Assembly: GCF_002224225.1 (NCBI RefSeq)
Contig: NZ_NJGG01000001.1
Coordinates: 310,001-374,000 of the forward strand
Length of the DNA stretch: 64,000 nucleotides
Direction: 5' to 3'
Origin: Polynucleobacter cosmopolitanus
GTDB taxonomy: Bacteria > Pseudomonadota > Gammaproteobacteria > Burkholderiales > Burkholderiaceae
Part shown: positions 1-7,826 of the stretch, piece after piece
Position numbering within the stretch: the first letter of the stretch is position 1
Layout: each line of letters opens with the position of its first letter
Notes under the pieces: generated by a model
What the model was told of the DNA's origin: nothing
The model's input: the letters and a program-made list of their open reading frames with translations, nothing else
Database searches by the model: none
Position numbers and translations under genes: made by a program

Positions 1-405
1 GATGGCTGGCTCACCAGCCAGGTAGATGCCTGGCGCCCCTGATTTTCTTTGACTCACAATGCCAAAATCTGCCAAAGTATCAATGATGGCCTGCTCAATG
101 CGATGCACCAAGTCTCGAACAAATAGACGTCTGCGGCGCAAATCCAATAACAAATAAATGACCAATTGCCCAGGGCCGTGATAAGTGATCTGACCACCTC
201 GATCAATTGGAATCAACGGTATTTGTGCATTAGGCTGAAGTAAGTGAGCCGCATCCCCAGCTTGGCCCAATGTGTAAGTCGGCGGATGCTGCAACACCCA
301 AATCTCATCAGATGTTTCAGTTGAGCGTTGCGCCGTGAAGTTTTTCATCGCCTCAAATGTTGGCAAATACTCCTGCAAACCTAATTGGCGAATGATGATC
401 GTCAT
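1..405 (-). CDS. lipB: Octanoyltransferase LipB (partial, N-terminal 135 residues)
   Basis: LipB transfers the octanoyl group from acyl carrier protein to lipoyl domains, the first step of lipoate assembly in the cytoplasm. Reading the minus strand from ATG at 405 gives a clean frame to the window edge. The family hallmark [12 protein letters not shown] lies at residues 69-80, followed by a leucine-rich LLLDLRR stretch, and RKSGAPGIY near residue 121. The catalytic Lys/Cys pair of the family lies further C-terminal and is outside the window. The gene begins 3 bases after the DUF493 gene, the usual ybeD-lipB pairing, so the two are probably one transcript. The family call is secure; the truncation is only the window edge. 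Confidence 0.93.
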   Translation of the reverse strand, partial: MTIIIRQLGLQEYLPTFEAMKNFTAQRSTETSDEIWVLQHPPTYTLGQAGDAAHLLQPNAQIPLIPIDRGGQITYHGPGQLVIYLLLDLRRRRLFVRDLVHRIEQAIIDTLADFGIVSQRKSGAPGIYLAGEPAI

Positions 406-408
406 TAT

Positions 409-681
409 TTATAAAACAACACTCACCATTGGGTGGGTTGATAGGGTTCTGTAAAGCTCATCTAATTGCTCGCGGCTTATGACATGCACCGTCACTGTTA
501 AACCCAAATAATTACCATTTTTTGATGGCCTACATTCAGTGGTAGTGATGTCGTAATTTTTATCGAACTGTAAAACAATATTCTGAACAGCTTCTTGATA
601 ACCAGGCACAGACTTACCCATGACTTTGATCGGAAAGTCACACGGGTATTTGATCAACGATTCTTCTGCTGGAATATCCAT
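409..681 (-). CDS. ybeD: DUF493 (YbeD/UPF0250) family protein
   Basis: This is a 90-residue cytoplasmic protein of the DUF493/YbeD family, a small alpha-beta fold often compared to allosteric ACT-like domains. The visible signature is YPCDFPIKVMG near the start and a C-terminal half ending in LYRTLSTHPMVSVVL. I chose ATG at 681; a TTG two codons upstream is possible. The start sits two bases past the stop of the upstream hydrolase and the gene ends 3 bases before lipB. The conserved linkage to lipB suggests a link to lipoate metabolism, but no biochemical role is established that I can point to. Confidence 0.9.
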   Translation of the reverse strand: MDIPAEESLIKYPCDFPIKVMGKSVPGYQEAVQNIVLQFDKNYDITTTECRPSKNGNYLGLTVTVHVISREQLDELYRTLSTHPMVSVVL

Positions 682-683
682 GC

Positions 684-1403
684 TCAATCAACGCCTCGAG
701 GATCAGGTTGCCCATGAAAAGCACTCACAATCAAATCACGGATGCAATGTAACTTGCGGTGGAAAAAATGATCGGCGCCCGGTATCACTTGCACTGTTAA
801 CTCTTGAGGTCTGGCCCAATCTAAAACACTGGTCAAGGGAATCACATCGTCCACTTCTCCATGGATCACAATCGTGTTCTTAGGCACTGGAGCAACATCC
901 CATTTACCTGTTGCAGAACCCACCATGATGAGTCGCTCAGGCGGCATCTGCATTTCTTCTAAATGCTTCACAACATAACTGCTGACATAACTACCAAAAG
1001 AAAAACCTGCGATCACCAAAGGTAATTCACCCACCAATAATGGCCAACCTTGCCCCTCTAATTCAGAAATCTCTTGCCAACCAAAAGAATCTTTCATCCA
1101 GGCAATGACAGCCAATATATCTTGCGTTTCACCTTTGCCATCGTCGTGCACGCCTTCAGATGCACCAACACCTCTGAAGTTTGGTCTGACAGTCACATAA
1201 TTTAATTGCGCAAGTGTGCGCGCCAAAGTTTGTGCCACTTTATTGTCCATCGTGCCGCCCAACAGCGGATGAGGGTGCGCCACCAAGGCAATGCCTCTTG
1301 GACGAAAGTTTGCTGGGTCATGCTTTAAACCCTCAGGCAAATCTAAAGATGCCTCAATGATTCCAGCAGGCCCCTTCAAATGAATTTTGATGGTTCGATT
1401 CAC
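684..1403 (-). CDS. Alpha/beta hydrolase of the COG2945 type
   Basis: This is a 239-residue cytoplasmic alpha/beta-hydrolase. The nucleophile elbow is GFSFGS with Ser135. The oxyanion-side motif HPHPLLGG is at residues 43-50. A candidate acid lies in HGEVDD, and the catalytic His is in GADHFFH. NFRGVGASEG is typical of this family, whose substrates are not known. The start is GTG at 1403, immediately after the TAA of the ferredoxin gene, with AAGGA upstream in a good position. The tight spacing with the ferredoxin and DUF493 genes indicates an operon. The fold is certain but the substrate cannot be inferred. Confidence 0.88.
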   Translation of the reverse strand: MNRTIKIHLKGPAGIIEASLDLPEGLKHDPANFRPRGIALVAHPHPLLGGTMDNKVAQTLARTLAQLNYVTVRPNFRGVGASEGVHDDGKGETQDILAVIAWMKDSFGWQEISELEGQGWPLLVGELPLVIAGFSFGSYVSSYVVKHLEEMQMPPERLIMVGSATGKWDVAPVPKNTIVIHGEVDDVIPLTSVLDWARPQELTVQVIPGADHFFHRKLHCIRDLIVSAFHGQPDPRGVD

Positions 1404-1715
1404 TTAATCAATCCTTAATCGATCAACCACTTGGCCTTTAACAAAATGTGTATCAATGATTTCATCAATGTCACTTTGATCAATGGCGGTGTACCAAATC
1501 CCTTCTGGATAAACAACCATCACCGGGCCATGAGCACAGCGGTCCAAACATCCCGCTTTATTAACTCTCACCTTGCCTTCGCCTGACAAGCCCAAGTCCT
1601 TACACCGAAGCTTGGCATGCTCAAATAGGCCTTGAGCGTTGTGCTGGGCACAACAGTCTTTACCGTTTTCACGCTGGTTCAAACAAAAGAATAAGTGGTA
1701 TTTAAAGTGGCTCAT
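1404..1715 (-). CDS. [2Fe-2S] thioredoxin-like ferredoxin
   Basis: This is a 103-residue protein of the thioredoxin-fold ferredoxin family, a soluble one-electron carrier. Candidate cluster ligands are Cys11, Cys21/Cys22, Cys56 and Cys60, the last two in AGCLDRCAHGP, followed by the family segment VMVVYPEGIWY. I placed the start at the ATG at 1715 (MSHFKY). A longer reading from 1799 would overlap the VanZ gene by 76 bases and adds residues that do not belong to the family. The gene starts 8 bases after the VanZ stop and is followed directly by the hydrolase. Its redox partner is unknown. Confidence 0.9.
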   Translation of the reverse strand: MSHFKYHLFFCLNQRENGKDCCAQHNAQGLFEHAKLRCKDLGLSGEGKVRVNKAGCLDRCAHGPVMVVYPEGIWYTAIDQSDIDEIIDTHFVKGQVVDRLRID

Positions 1716-1723
1716 TTTGAAAA

Positions 1724-2812
1724 TTATATAGACGACTTGAGTTTCAAGCCTTTTATTAAAGAGAGGCATGCTGCTACTGGCCAAATCCAAGCCAGCCATG
1801 ACATCAAATGGTTAAAGTGCAATAACCGACCTTGGCGCCACTCTTGAATGGTCACTAAATAGTATGGGTTTTGCGGAAAGAAATTCACCAAGAACAACAT
1901 ACCAAGCAAAGCGCAAATACCAATCAAATACAAATAAACCCTGTTCAATTGCAAAGCCCCAAACAATAGAATTGTTGAAAATATCATTCCCCATAATGCA
2001 GGCGGAGTTAACCACGCAAAGCTTTTATCAGCCCCAAACTGCATTCCTGAAAACAAAGCTTTCAAAATAATCGTGGTGATCAGTAAACAAAATAACAGTA
2101 CTAATTTGGGCGCATCCTTGCGCATGGTCAATGCAATGCTGATACCAGCGAAAATCCAGGCCAGCATCGTTGTGGCGATTTCAATCGTGGCAAAGTTAAA
2201 AGTACTTGTCCAAAGAATCGAATTGGGCCACTTGGTCGCAAGTCCACCCATGGCCAGCCATGCTGTTTGGGGATAAATTTGCGCCCATGGAAATGCCATT
2301 AGCAACAAAATACCGCTAGATCGCACCCCAAACCATTCAACCCTCTTTCTTTGAAAAATACTTCCAGAAAGCCAAGCGGGGTCCAATGTGATGGCAATGA
2401 GTGCGCCTATTGCTACCCCAGATATGTTTGCCCACCAATCAACATTGCTGGGTATCCGAGTCACTAGCCAAGTCTGTAAAGATTCCAAACCTGCAGAAAG
2501 AAAAGCGCCAATGATGATTGACAACAACAAGGCACGATAAGATTTCAGGCGAGGATAAACAGCAAAAACAATTAAAAAACCCAAGGGCAAATAACCCAAA
2601 ATATTGGTAAAAACATCAAATGAAGTGATGTACTGAGGGATTGGCGCAAAAATCCAATCCAAGTAAGTGGCGCCCACGCTGACATTGAAATTGAACGGAT
2701 AAATACTGGCGTAAATGATCAACAAAATATAAGAAAAGCATGCCATCCTTGCGGTTGGCATCGGCAAATCTGGCCAGTTAAGGCGTTGAGGTCTTTGAAA
2801 ATTTCCTGTCAT
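1724..2812 (-). CDS. VanZ-like family integral membrane protein
   Basis: This is a polytopic inner-membrane protein of about 362 residues with many hydrophobic segments. The N-terminal half carries VanZ-like features: an early helix with YASIYPFNFN, then DVFTNILGYLPLGFLIVFAV, then SAGLESLQTW and an NVDWWANISG segment. The C-terminal half adds several more hydrophobic helices of no recognised function. VanZ-like proteins are widespread and their role outside teicoplanin resistance is not defined. I prefer ATG at 2812 over the TTG at 2845, which would overlap divergent birA. It is the first gene of the minus-strand run through ferredoxin and hydrolase. Confidence 0.82.
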   Translation of the reverse strand: MTGNFQRPQRLNWPDLPMPTARMACFSYILLIIYASIYPFNFNVSVGATYLDWIFAPIPQYITSFDVFTNILGYLPLGFLIVFAVYPRLKSYRALLLSIIIGAFLSAGLESLQTWLVTRIPSNVDWWANISGVAIGALIAITLDPAWLSGSIFQRKRVEWFGVRSSGILLLMAFPWAQIYPQTAWLAMGGLATKWPNSILWTSTFNFATIEIATTMLAWIFAGISIALTMRKDAPKLVLLFCLLITTIILKALFSGMQFGADKSFAWLTPPALWGMIFSTILLFGALQLNRVYLYLIGICALLGMLFLVNFFPQNPYYLVTIQEWRQGRLLHFNHLMSWLAWIWPVAACLSLIKGLKLKSSI

Positions 2813-2838
2813 AGCCACATAGTACCTACAATATTGAA

Positions 2839-3621
2839 ATGGCAATCAATTGGATCCTAGAAACTGTTGATCAAAGTCCTTCAACCAACGAAGACTTGAT
2901 GGCTCGGTGGCGAGCTGGTCAGCTATGGGAACCCATTGCCAGAAAAGCCATCACACAAACCTCTGGCAAGGGACGCCTTGGCAGATCTTGGGTCAGCCAT
3001 GCCCAGCAAGCACTGACATTTTCAGTTGCTTACCCATTCAAAAAAAACATTTCTGAACTATCAGGATTAAGCCTTGCCTGCGGACTTGCCGTGGTCAAAG
3101 GAATCAGTCAAGCCAGCGGAATTTCTCAGGAAGATTTAAAAAAATCAGGTTTGGGTCTCAAATGGCCGAACGATATCTTCTTCAATGAAAAAAAATTAGC
3201 TGGCATGCTCTTAGAAGGCGGTCAATTAGATTCAAATCAATCAACTTGGTTGGTGATTGGCATTGGGATTAATTTGACGACGGATGAGGCCTTAGAAAAT
3301 ACCATTCAACGCCCCATTGCCAGCTTAGATCAGATCAGCCAAACTAAAAAGATAGATGCTGATGTTTTATGGCTTGCTATCCTCAAAGAACTCGCGAAGA
3401 CCATTGAAGTCTTTGAACAACATTCTTTCGCTAAGTTTCAAGAAGAATGGAACTCATGGGATATTTATAGAAATCAATCCTGTGCCATTATTCAGAATGA
3501 GCAAATACAGTTTGAGGGTTTTGAGCGAGGGGCGGATGATCAAGGTCATTTACTGATCGAATCTAACAATAAGATACAAAAAATTATCAGTGGTGACGTT
3601 TCTTTAAAGGCAAAAGCATGA
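2839..3621 (+). CDS. birA: Biotin--[acetyl-CoA-carboxylase] ligase
   Basis: BirA activates biotin with ATP and attaches it to the biotin carboxyl carrier protein of acetyl-CoA carboxylase. Family motifs are all visible: SPSTNEDL at 13-20, the biotinyl-AMP loop GKGRLGRSW at 43-51, KWPNDI at 108-113 and KLAGMLLE at 119-126. At 260 residues it begins directly with the catalytic domain and lacks the N-terminal helix-turn-helix of bifunctional BirA. It should therefore be an enzyme only, not a biotin-operon repressor. The gene overlaps coaX by four bases, so the two cofactor genes are translationally coupled. Confidence 0.95.
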   Translation: MAINWILETVDQSPSTNEDLMARWRAGQLWEPIARKAITQTSGKGRLGRSWVSHAQQALTFSVAYPFKKNISELSGLSLACGLAVVKGISQASGISQEDLKKSGLGLKWPNDIFFNEKKLAGMLLEGGQLDSNQSTWLVIGIGINLTTDEALENTIQRPIASLDQISQTKKIDADVLWLAILKELAKTIEVFEQHSFAKFQEEWNSWDIYRNQSCAIIQNEQIQFEGFERGADDQGHLLIESNNKIQKIISGDVSLKAKA

Positions 3622-4409
3622 GCATCTTGTTGATTGACATCGGCAACAGCAGACTCAAATGGGCGATGGCCTCCAGTAATGGTGACTTAGACTCTGATTT
3701 TATTGATCAAGGCTCGAGCATGAATGATTCACCCACTCAACTTACTGAATTTGATCCACTATCAAAAAATCAATCTATTGAGAAAATCATCTGCTCAAGT
3801 GTCATCGGCGAAACTCAAACACTTGCTCTTAAAAAACATTTAAAAACAATCATGCCTCAAGCATCGTGGTTTAAAATGAATGGCTTATCAGCCATAGAGC
3901 ACCTGGGTAGTCAATATGATCAACCAGAGCAGTTGGGTGCTGACAGGAGAGCCATGGCGCTTGGGGCTCATCAGATGTTTCCAAATAAAAATCTATTGGT
4001 GATCAGTGCTGGAACTGCGACGACCATTGATCTCATCACACCCTCTCACCACATGGGTGGGTGGATTATTCCTGGCATGGCATTGATGACCAATGCTCTG
4101 AATTTAAACACCGCTCAACTACCCAAGGTTTCAACCGACAAAGAAGATTCATCATTGAAGATTGGCACGAACACCCACGATGGTATCTATCAAGGGATTC
4201 TGGCCAGCCACATTGGTGCCATCACGATGGCTCAAGAATATGCAAAGAATCAAAAAATCAAACTGGATCTGATGATTGTTACTGGTGGAAATGCCAAAAC
4301 TTTGGTCGCACTTCTTAAAGAATGTTCTTCATCAGTGCCGGTTCATCATGAAGAGCAAATGGTTCTTAAAGGACTTTTAGCTTGGAACAAGATGGGATTA
4401 ACTTCATGA
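3618..4409 (+). CDS. coaX: Type III pantothenate kinase
   Basis: CoaX phosphorylates pantothenate in the first committed step of coenzyme A synthesis. The protein has the ASKHA-fold motifs of the type III family: DIGNSRLKW at 7-15, GADRRAMALG at 107-116 with the catalytic Asp109, SAGTATTIDLI at 130-140, GGWIIPG at 147-153 and a C-terminal TGGNAK phosphate motif. Its 263 residues are normal for the family. The start codon overlaps the birA stop (ATGA). A small membrane protein gene overlaps its 3' end, giving a birA-coaX-small ORF operon. Type III enzymes are not feedback inhibited by CoA as a family trait. Confidence 0.95.
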   Translation: MSILLIDIGNSRLKWAMASSNGDLDSDFIDQGSSMNDSPTQLTEFDPLSKNQSIEKIICSSVIGETQTLALKKHLKTIMPQASWFKMNGLSAIEHLGSQYDQPEQLGADRRAMALGAHQMFPNKNLLVISAGTATTIDLITPSHHMGGWIIPGMALMTNALNLNTAQLPKVSTDKEDSSLKIGTNTHDGIYQGILASHIGAITMAQEYAKNQKIKLDLMIVTGGNAKTLVALLKECSSSVPVHHEEQMVLKGLLAWNKMGLTS

Positions 4410-4645
4410 GTAAAAAACTAAAAGCCGCTTTGATCATTGCCATCAGCGTTGTCATTTTGCTGGCGCTACAAATTAATGCCAACTCTTTTAGAGCTCAAAG
4501 CCATATTAATTCTTGGGTTGAAACTGCGTCTCAAGGATCAACAACATCGACTCAAGAAAACGATCAAATCAAAATTTTCAGTCCAGCTCAATCGGTGCAA
4601 TCTAACTCATCAAGCCCTGATCTTGTTGACAAGAGCCGTCGTTGA
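4406..4645 (+). CDS. Small single-pass membrane protein, function unknown
   Basis: This 79-residue protein is not one I can assign to a named family. It starts at the ATG overlapping the coaX stop (ATGA), which supports real translation. After a short basic start (MSKKLK) it has one hydrophobic segment at about residues 7-21, then a Ser/Thr/Gln/Asn-rich polar tail ending in DKSRR. The layout suggests an inner-membrane anchor with an exported, low-complexity tail. Its 3' end overlaps the convergent heptose adenylyltransferase gene by 36 bases. It could be a SPOR-family remnant or a lineage-specific protein; nothing in the sequence decides this. Confidence 0.6.
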   Translation: MSKKLKAALIIAISVVILLALQINANSFRAQSHINSWVETASQGSTTSTQENDQIKIFSPAQSVQSNSSSPDLVDKSRR

Positions 4646-5122
4646 TCGATCGTGAATGAATGGAATCGCGTAAGCTTTTCCACCCCAAGTTTTGACCAAG
4701 GCTGTTTCGGCCAAATCATCAATTTGATAATCGCCACCTTTGACATAAATATCTGGCTTTACTTTAGCAATCAACTCAACCGGTGTTTTTTCTGCAAACA
4801 TCACAACCAAGTCAACAGACTCCAAAGCGGCCAATAAGGCCATGCGATCATCTTGCGTATTGAGTGGTCTTGCGTCCCCTTTGCCCAGCATGCGTACTGA
4901 ACTGTCTGCATTAACGCCCAGCACCAAACTAGCGCCAAGGCTTTTAGCCTGAGCAAGGTAACTCACATGACCTCTGTGCAAAATATCAAACACACCATTT
5001 GTAAAAACGATGGGTTTTGGCAAACGAGCCAAAGCTTCCTGCAGATTCTCTACAGAACAAATCTTCTTCTCAAATGCTGGCAGCGGTAATTTATCAAGAT
5101 TTAGCGTTGTCATAGGCAACAT
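4610..5122 (-). CDS. rfaE2: D-glycero-beta-D-manno-heptose 1-phosphate adenylyltransferase
   Basis: The enzyme makes ADP-heptose precursors for the lipopolysaccharide inner core. The nucleotidyltransferase signature TNGVFDILHRGH is at residues 41-52 and contains the HxGH ATP-binding motif. Further C-terminal are a GVNADSSVRMLGKG region and KPDIYVKGGDY, both typical of RfaE domain II. At 170 residues it is the stand-alone C-terminal domain; the kinase domain I must be encoded elsewhere. The gene begins 11 bases after the photolyase stop and may be read from the litR-photolyase transcript, an odd neighbour for an LPS gene. Two ATGs (5122 and 5113) are possible starts. Confidence 0.92.
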   Translation of the reverse strand: MLPMTTLNLDKLPLPAFEKKICSVENLQEALARLPKPIVFTNGVFDILHRGHVSYLAQAKSLGASLVLGVNADSSVRMLGKGDARPLNTQDDRMALLAALESVDLVVMFAEKTPVELIAKVKPDIYVKGGDYQIDDLAETALVKTWGGKAYAIPFIHDRSTTALVNKIRA

Positions 5123-5133
5123 CTTACAACCGA

Positions 5134-6660
5134 CTAGATATTTTCTAAATTATTTAACAATGTTTGAGCGTGCTGAGTGATCAGGAGCTGCTCTTCTGCA
5201 TCAATTTTCTGTAGATTGGCCGTCATCAAACGAGTTCTCGGATTTTTTTCAAACTCAGCCCGATGATTGATTAAAAAATTCCAATACAAGGTCGTCATTG
5301 GGCAAGCATCGGGCCCATATCTTTTGCTTGATTGGTATGAGCAAGACTCACAATAATTACTCATTCTTTTGATGTATGCGCCACTGGCAACATAGGGCTT
5401 GCTCGTAAATCTTCCACCATTGGCAAATAAAGCCATACCAGCCGTATTTGGCAACTCAACCCACTCAAGCGCATCCACATAAATGGCCAGATACCACTCA
5501 CAAACTTGCTGAGGCAATAACTCCGCCAACAGAGCAACATTACCCGTGACCATCAATCTTTGAATGTGATGAGCGTAACCATATTTCAGAGTTTGTTGAA
5601 TAGCGTCTTTCATGCAGGCCATTTTGGTGTTAGCCGTCCAATACCAATCAGGCAACTTTCTTTGATGCTGATAAAAGTTATCCTCTGCCATTTTTGGCAT
5701 ATCCAAGTAATACATGCCTCGAATAAATTCACGCCAACCTAAAATTTGACGCACAAAGCCTTCAACCGCACTCAAAGATACTTGCTTCTTTTCATATGCC
5801 TGAATGGCGGAATCAACCACTTCTTTGGGATCAATGAGTTTTAAGTTGAGTGATGTGGACAATATGGAGTGCCAACCAAAAGGAGTGTTGGTCCACATGG
5901 CATCTTGATGAGCTCCGAATAAGGGCAAGCGATATTCAATAAAATGACTCAAAGCTAACAATGCTTGCTCCCTGGTCACAGCCCAGGCAAAGCTCTCTAG
6001 CTCTCCAGGATGCTTGGAGTATGTTGACTCAACATAAGTCATCACCTCTTTGCTGATGGCATCAGGAGTAAACCATTTAGGTTCAGTTATTTGTCCAGGG
6101 CCCTTTTTGGGATAGGGCTTTCTGTTTTGCTCATCAAAGTTCCATTGACCACCCTCAGGTTCCCCATCTTCTTGAATCAGGACCTTGTGTTTTTTACGCA
6201 AGTACCGATAAAAGTATTCAAGTCTGATTTCTTTTTTATCGCCCACCCATTCTTTGAACTCATCAAAGTCACAATAAAAATGATTGTCAGGTTCAATCGT
6301 CAAATAGATTTGAAGCTCACTGGCTAAATCTTGTAACTCTTTTCTTAATCGCCATTCACCAGGCTCAACACAAACCAAATGAGTGAAATGGTGTTTCTGA
6401 ATATGCTCCTTGAGCACAGAGACTATTGATAGCTTGCTTTGCTTCACATACGTCAGTGCGTATTTTTTCTTTTTTAATACTTCTGCAAAGTGGCGCATCG
6501 CTGATAAGAAAAGAGCGATCTTTGCTTTATGTGTCCAAACATAATTGGCCTCAAATTCAGACTCAATCATGATCACTTCATCTTTTGCCGCATCGAAATG
6601 ATTAAAGGCCGAACTATCGGCCTTTAATTGATCACCTAGAACTAAGACAAGTTTTTTCAC
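5134..6660 (-). CDS. phrB: Iron-sulfur bacterial cryptochrome/photolyase (FeS-BCP, 6-4 photolyase type)
   Basis: This is a 508-residue flavoprotein of the FeS-BCP family, whose characterised Agrobacterium member repairs (6-4) photoproducts with blue light using FAD and a lumazine antenna. Four cysteines sit where that family binds its [4Fe-4S] cluster: Cys349, Cys437, Cys440 and Cys453, the last three in NYCESC and DACPMTTLYW. GYAHHIQRLMVTGN at 361-374 carries the active-site histidines and the N-terminal FLxLGDQL-like strand is VLVLGDQL. The start is GTG at 6660, one base after the litR stop, so the genes are coupled and light-dependent expression is plausible. Photolyase versus sensor function cannot be told from sequence alone. 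Confidence 0.93.
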   Translation of the reverse strand: MKKLVLVLGDQLKADSSAFNHFDAAKDEVIMIESEFEANYVWTHKAKIALFLSAMRHFAEVLKKKKYALTYVKQSKLSIVSVLKEHIQKHHFTHLVCVEPGEWRLRKELQDLASELQIYLTIEPDNHFYCDFDEFKEWVGDKKEIRLEYFYRYLRKKHKVLIQEDGEPEGGQWNFDEQNRKPYPKKGPGQITEPKWFTPDAISKEVMTYVESTYSKHPGELESFAWAVTREQALLALSHFIEYRLPLFGAHQDAMWTNTPFGWHSILSTSLNLKLIDPKEVVDSAIQAYEKKQVSLSAVEGFVRQILGWREFIRGMYYLDMPKMAEDNFYQHQRKLPDWYWTANTKMACMKDAIQQTLKYGYAHHIQRLMVTGNVALLAELLPQQVCEWYLAIYVDALEWVELPNTAGMALFANGGRFTSKPYVASGAYIKRMSNYCESCSYQSSKRYGPDACPMTTLYWNFLINHRAEFEKNPRTRLMTANLQKIDAEEQLLITQHAQTLLNNLENI

Positions 6661-6661
6661 A

Positions 6662-7627
6662 TCAATTAGCTGAACGTTTTGTGCGCCAACCTTTGACGTT
6701 CGCAGAAATATCTTGAAGTGCGGCCATGACCTTTACACCTTCAGGTGTTCGCTTGCGCAGGGCTTGATTCTCGCCACCCACCCATAACTCCACTCCTGGT
6801 GCTAACTTTGACTTGAGCTCATTCAAACCATCAACCACTTGGTTTTGATTCATTTGTGAAGAAAACGATAAAGCAATCACATCTGCTTTTTGAGCTCTGG
6901 CTGCTTGAGCAATTTCAAGAATCGGGGTTTGCGTTCCTAAAGATACACATGAACACCCTTCCAAAGCCATCAACGCTTCGGCCATCAAAAGACCCAAGCT
7001 GTGAGGCTCCTGCGGAAATGTTGTTAATAGGATTCTTGGTCTGGATGATTCTTCATTTTGACCGATGTGTCCACGTGGCACTGAATTAATCGCTGTTCTC
7101 AACAAGTGTTTGATTTGTTCTGTGAACAAATGTTCTTCGTGGATCTCCAACTTACCATTGGCCCAGTACTCACCAATATTTCTGATGAGTGGTGCAACCA
7201 CCTCAATCACAAAGCGATCCAAGCCAATCTTCATCAACGTTGTGGAAAGTGCCAATCTCAAAGCTTCAGTTTGATGAGATCTCAATAAATCTAAATACCG
7301 ATCCATTTCTTCTTGAGAAATCATCGATAAAGAATGAGTAGTGACCTCTGCGGTTTGATTACTTTTAGCACTTAACTCTTTGAGGGCTTCGATAGGCAAT
7401 GGAACGATTCGCCCAGGACGAAATCCCAGGTCTAATAATCTTTTTAAAACTCGCAGTTTTTCGATTTGATCGGCCGGATAAACACGATCGTCATTCTTAT
7501 CCCTGAGTGGTATTGGAAAGTCATAACGTCTTTCCCACACTCGAAGTGTGTCTTTAGCGATGCCAGTGTCTCGCTCTACTGCAGCGATACTCAGCATGTC
7601 TGGCAAATTGTTAAACCTAACATTCAT
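6662..7627 (-). CDS. litR: MerR-family B12-dependent photoreceptor regulator (LitR/CarH type)
   Basis: The 321-residue protein has a MerR winged helix at about 11-75 (AKDTLRVWERRYDFPIP), a four-helix bundle and a C-terminal cobalamin domain. Both signatures of light-sensing adenosylcobalamin regulators are intact: W155 followed nine residues later by E165-H166 (the Wx9EH motif), and E207-P-H209-S-L-G212 (ExHxxG, with His209 as expected lower ligand of cobalt). Family members bind DNA in the dark and release it when light breaks the Co-C bond. It is transcribed away from the gpx-folE2 genes and leads directly into the photolyase gene. A palindrome lies in its own promoter spacer, suggesting autorepression. 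Confidence 0.9.
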   Translation of the reverse strand: MNVRFNNLPDMLSIAAVERDTGIAKDTLRVWERRYDFPIPLRDKNDDRVYPADQIEKLRVLKRLLDLGFRPGRIVPLPIEALKELSAKSNQTAEVTTHSLSMISQEEMDRYLDLLRSHQTEALRLALSTTLMKIGLDRFVIEVVAPLIRNIGEYWANGKLEIHEEHLFTEQIKHLLRTAINSVPRGHIGQNEESSRPRILLTTFPQEPHSLGLLMAEALMALEGCSCVSLGTQTPILEIAQAARAQKADVIALSFSSQMNQNQVVDGLNELKSKLAPGVELWVGGENQALRKRTPEGVKVMAALQDISANVKGWRTKRSAN

Positions 7628-7678
7628 AAGGGAAAACTCAAGTTTGTCGCCAAGTTAATACGAGGTATCGACGAGTAA

Positions 7679-7708
7679 ATTCTACACTGTCTAAGACATA
7701 ATTTGCAT
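7679..7708 (-). promoter_or_regulatory. Predicted litR promoter with MerR-type palindrome in the spacer
   Basis: On the minus strand a -10-like TAGAAT lies at 7684-7679, with ATGCAA 18 bases upstream at 7708-7703 as a weak -35. The spacer contains TGTCTAAGACA (7688-7698), a palindrome with one odd central base. MerR-family regulators classically bind inside a long spacer, so this is the expected place for LitR autoregulation. The palindrome is directly seen; its recognition by LitR is inferred. Confidence 0.55.
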
Positions 7709-7730
7709 TTATTTTAATTTATGCTTAATA

Positions 7731-7784
7731 TTGCACCATATTGTCGATTTGACCTAGACAAAGTTAAATGTTGTCCAAGGTCAA
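7731..7784 (+). promoter_or_regulatory. Predicted light-responsive operator/promoter of gpx-folE2
   Basis: The region carries TTGCAC (7731-7736, possible -35) and TAGACA (7755-7760, weak -10). A long inverted repeat has left arm TTGACC-TA-GACAA (7749-7761) and right arm TTGTC-CAA-GGTCAA (7771-7784). The half-site TTGTC/GACAA occurs at 7741, 7757 and 7771, and again in the TGTCTAAGACA site on the litR side. Shared half-sites over both divergent promoters suggest one regulator, most simply LitR. The repeats are visible; promoter elements are weak matches. Confidence 0.5.
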
Positions 7785-7826
7785 TGTGGCAAATACTCAT
7801 AAAAATGGGTCGAGGAGACAAACCCA

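Noticed and set aside
1724-2845. VanZ-like protein as a glycopeptide resistance gene
   Set aside because: VanZ-like domains are widespread membrane proteins; there are no van genes nearby and the organism is Gram-negative.
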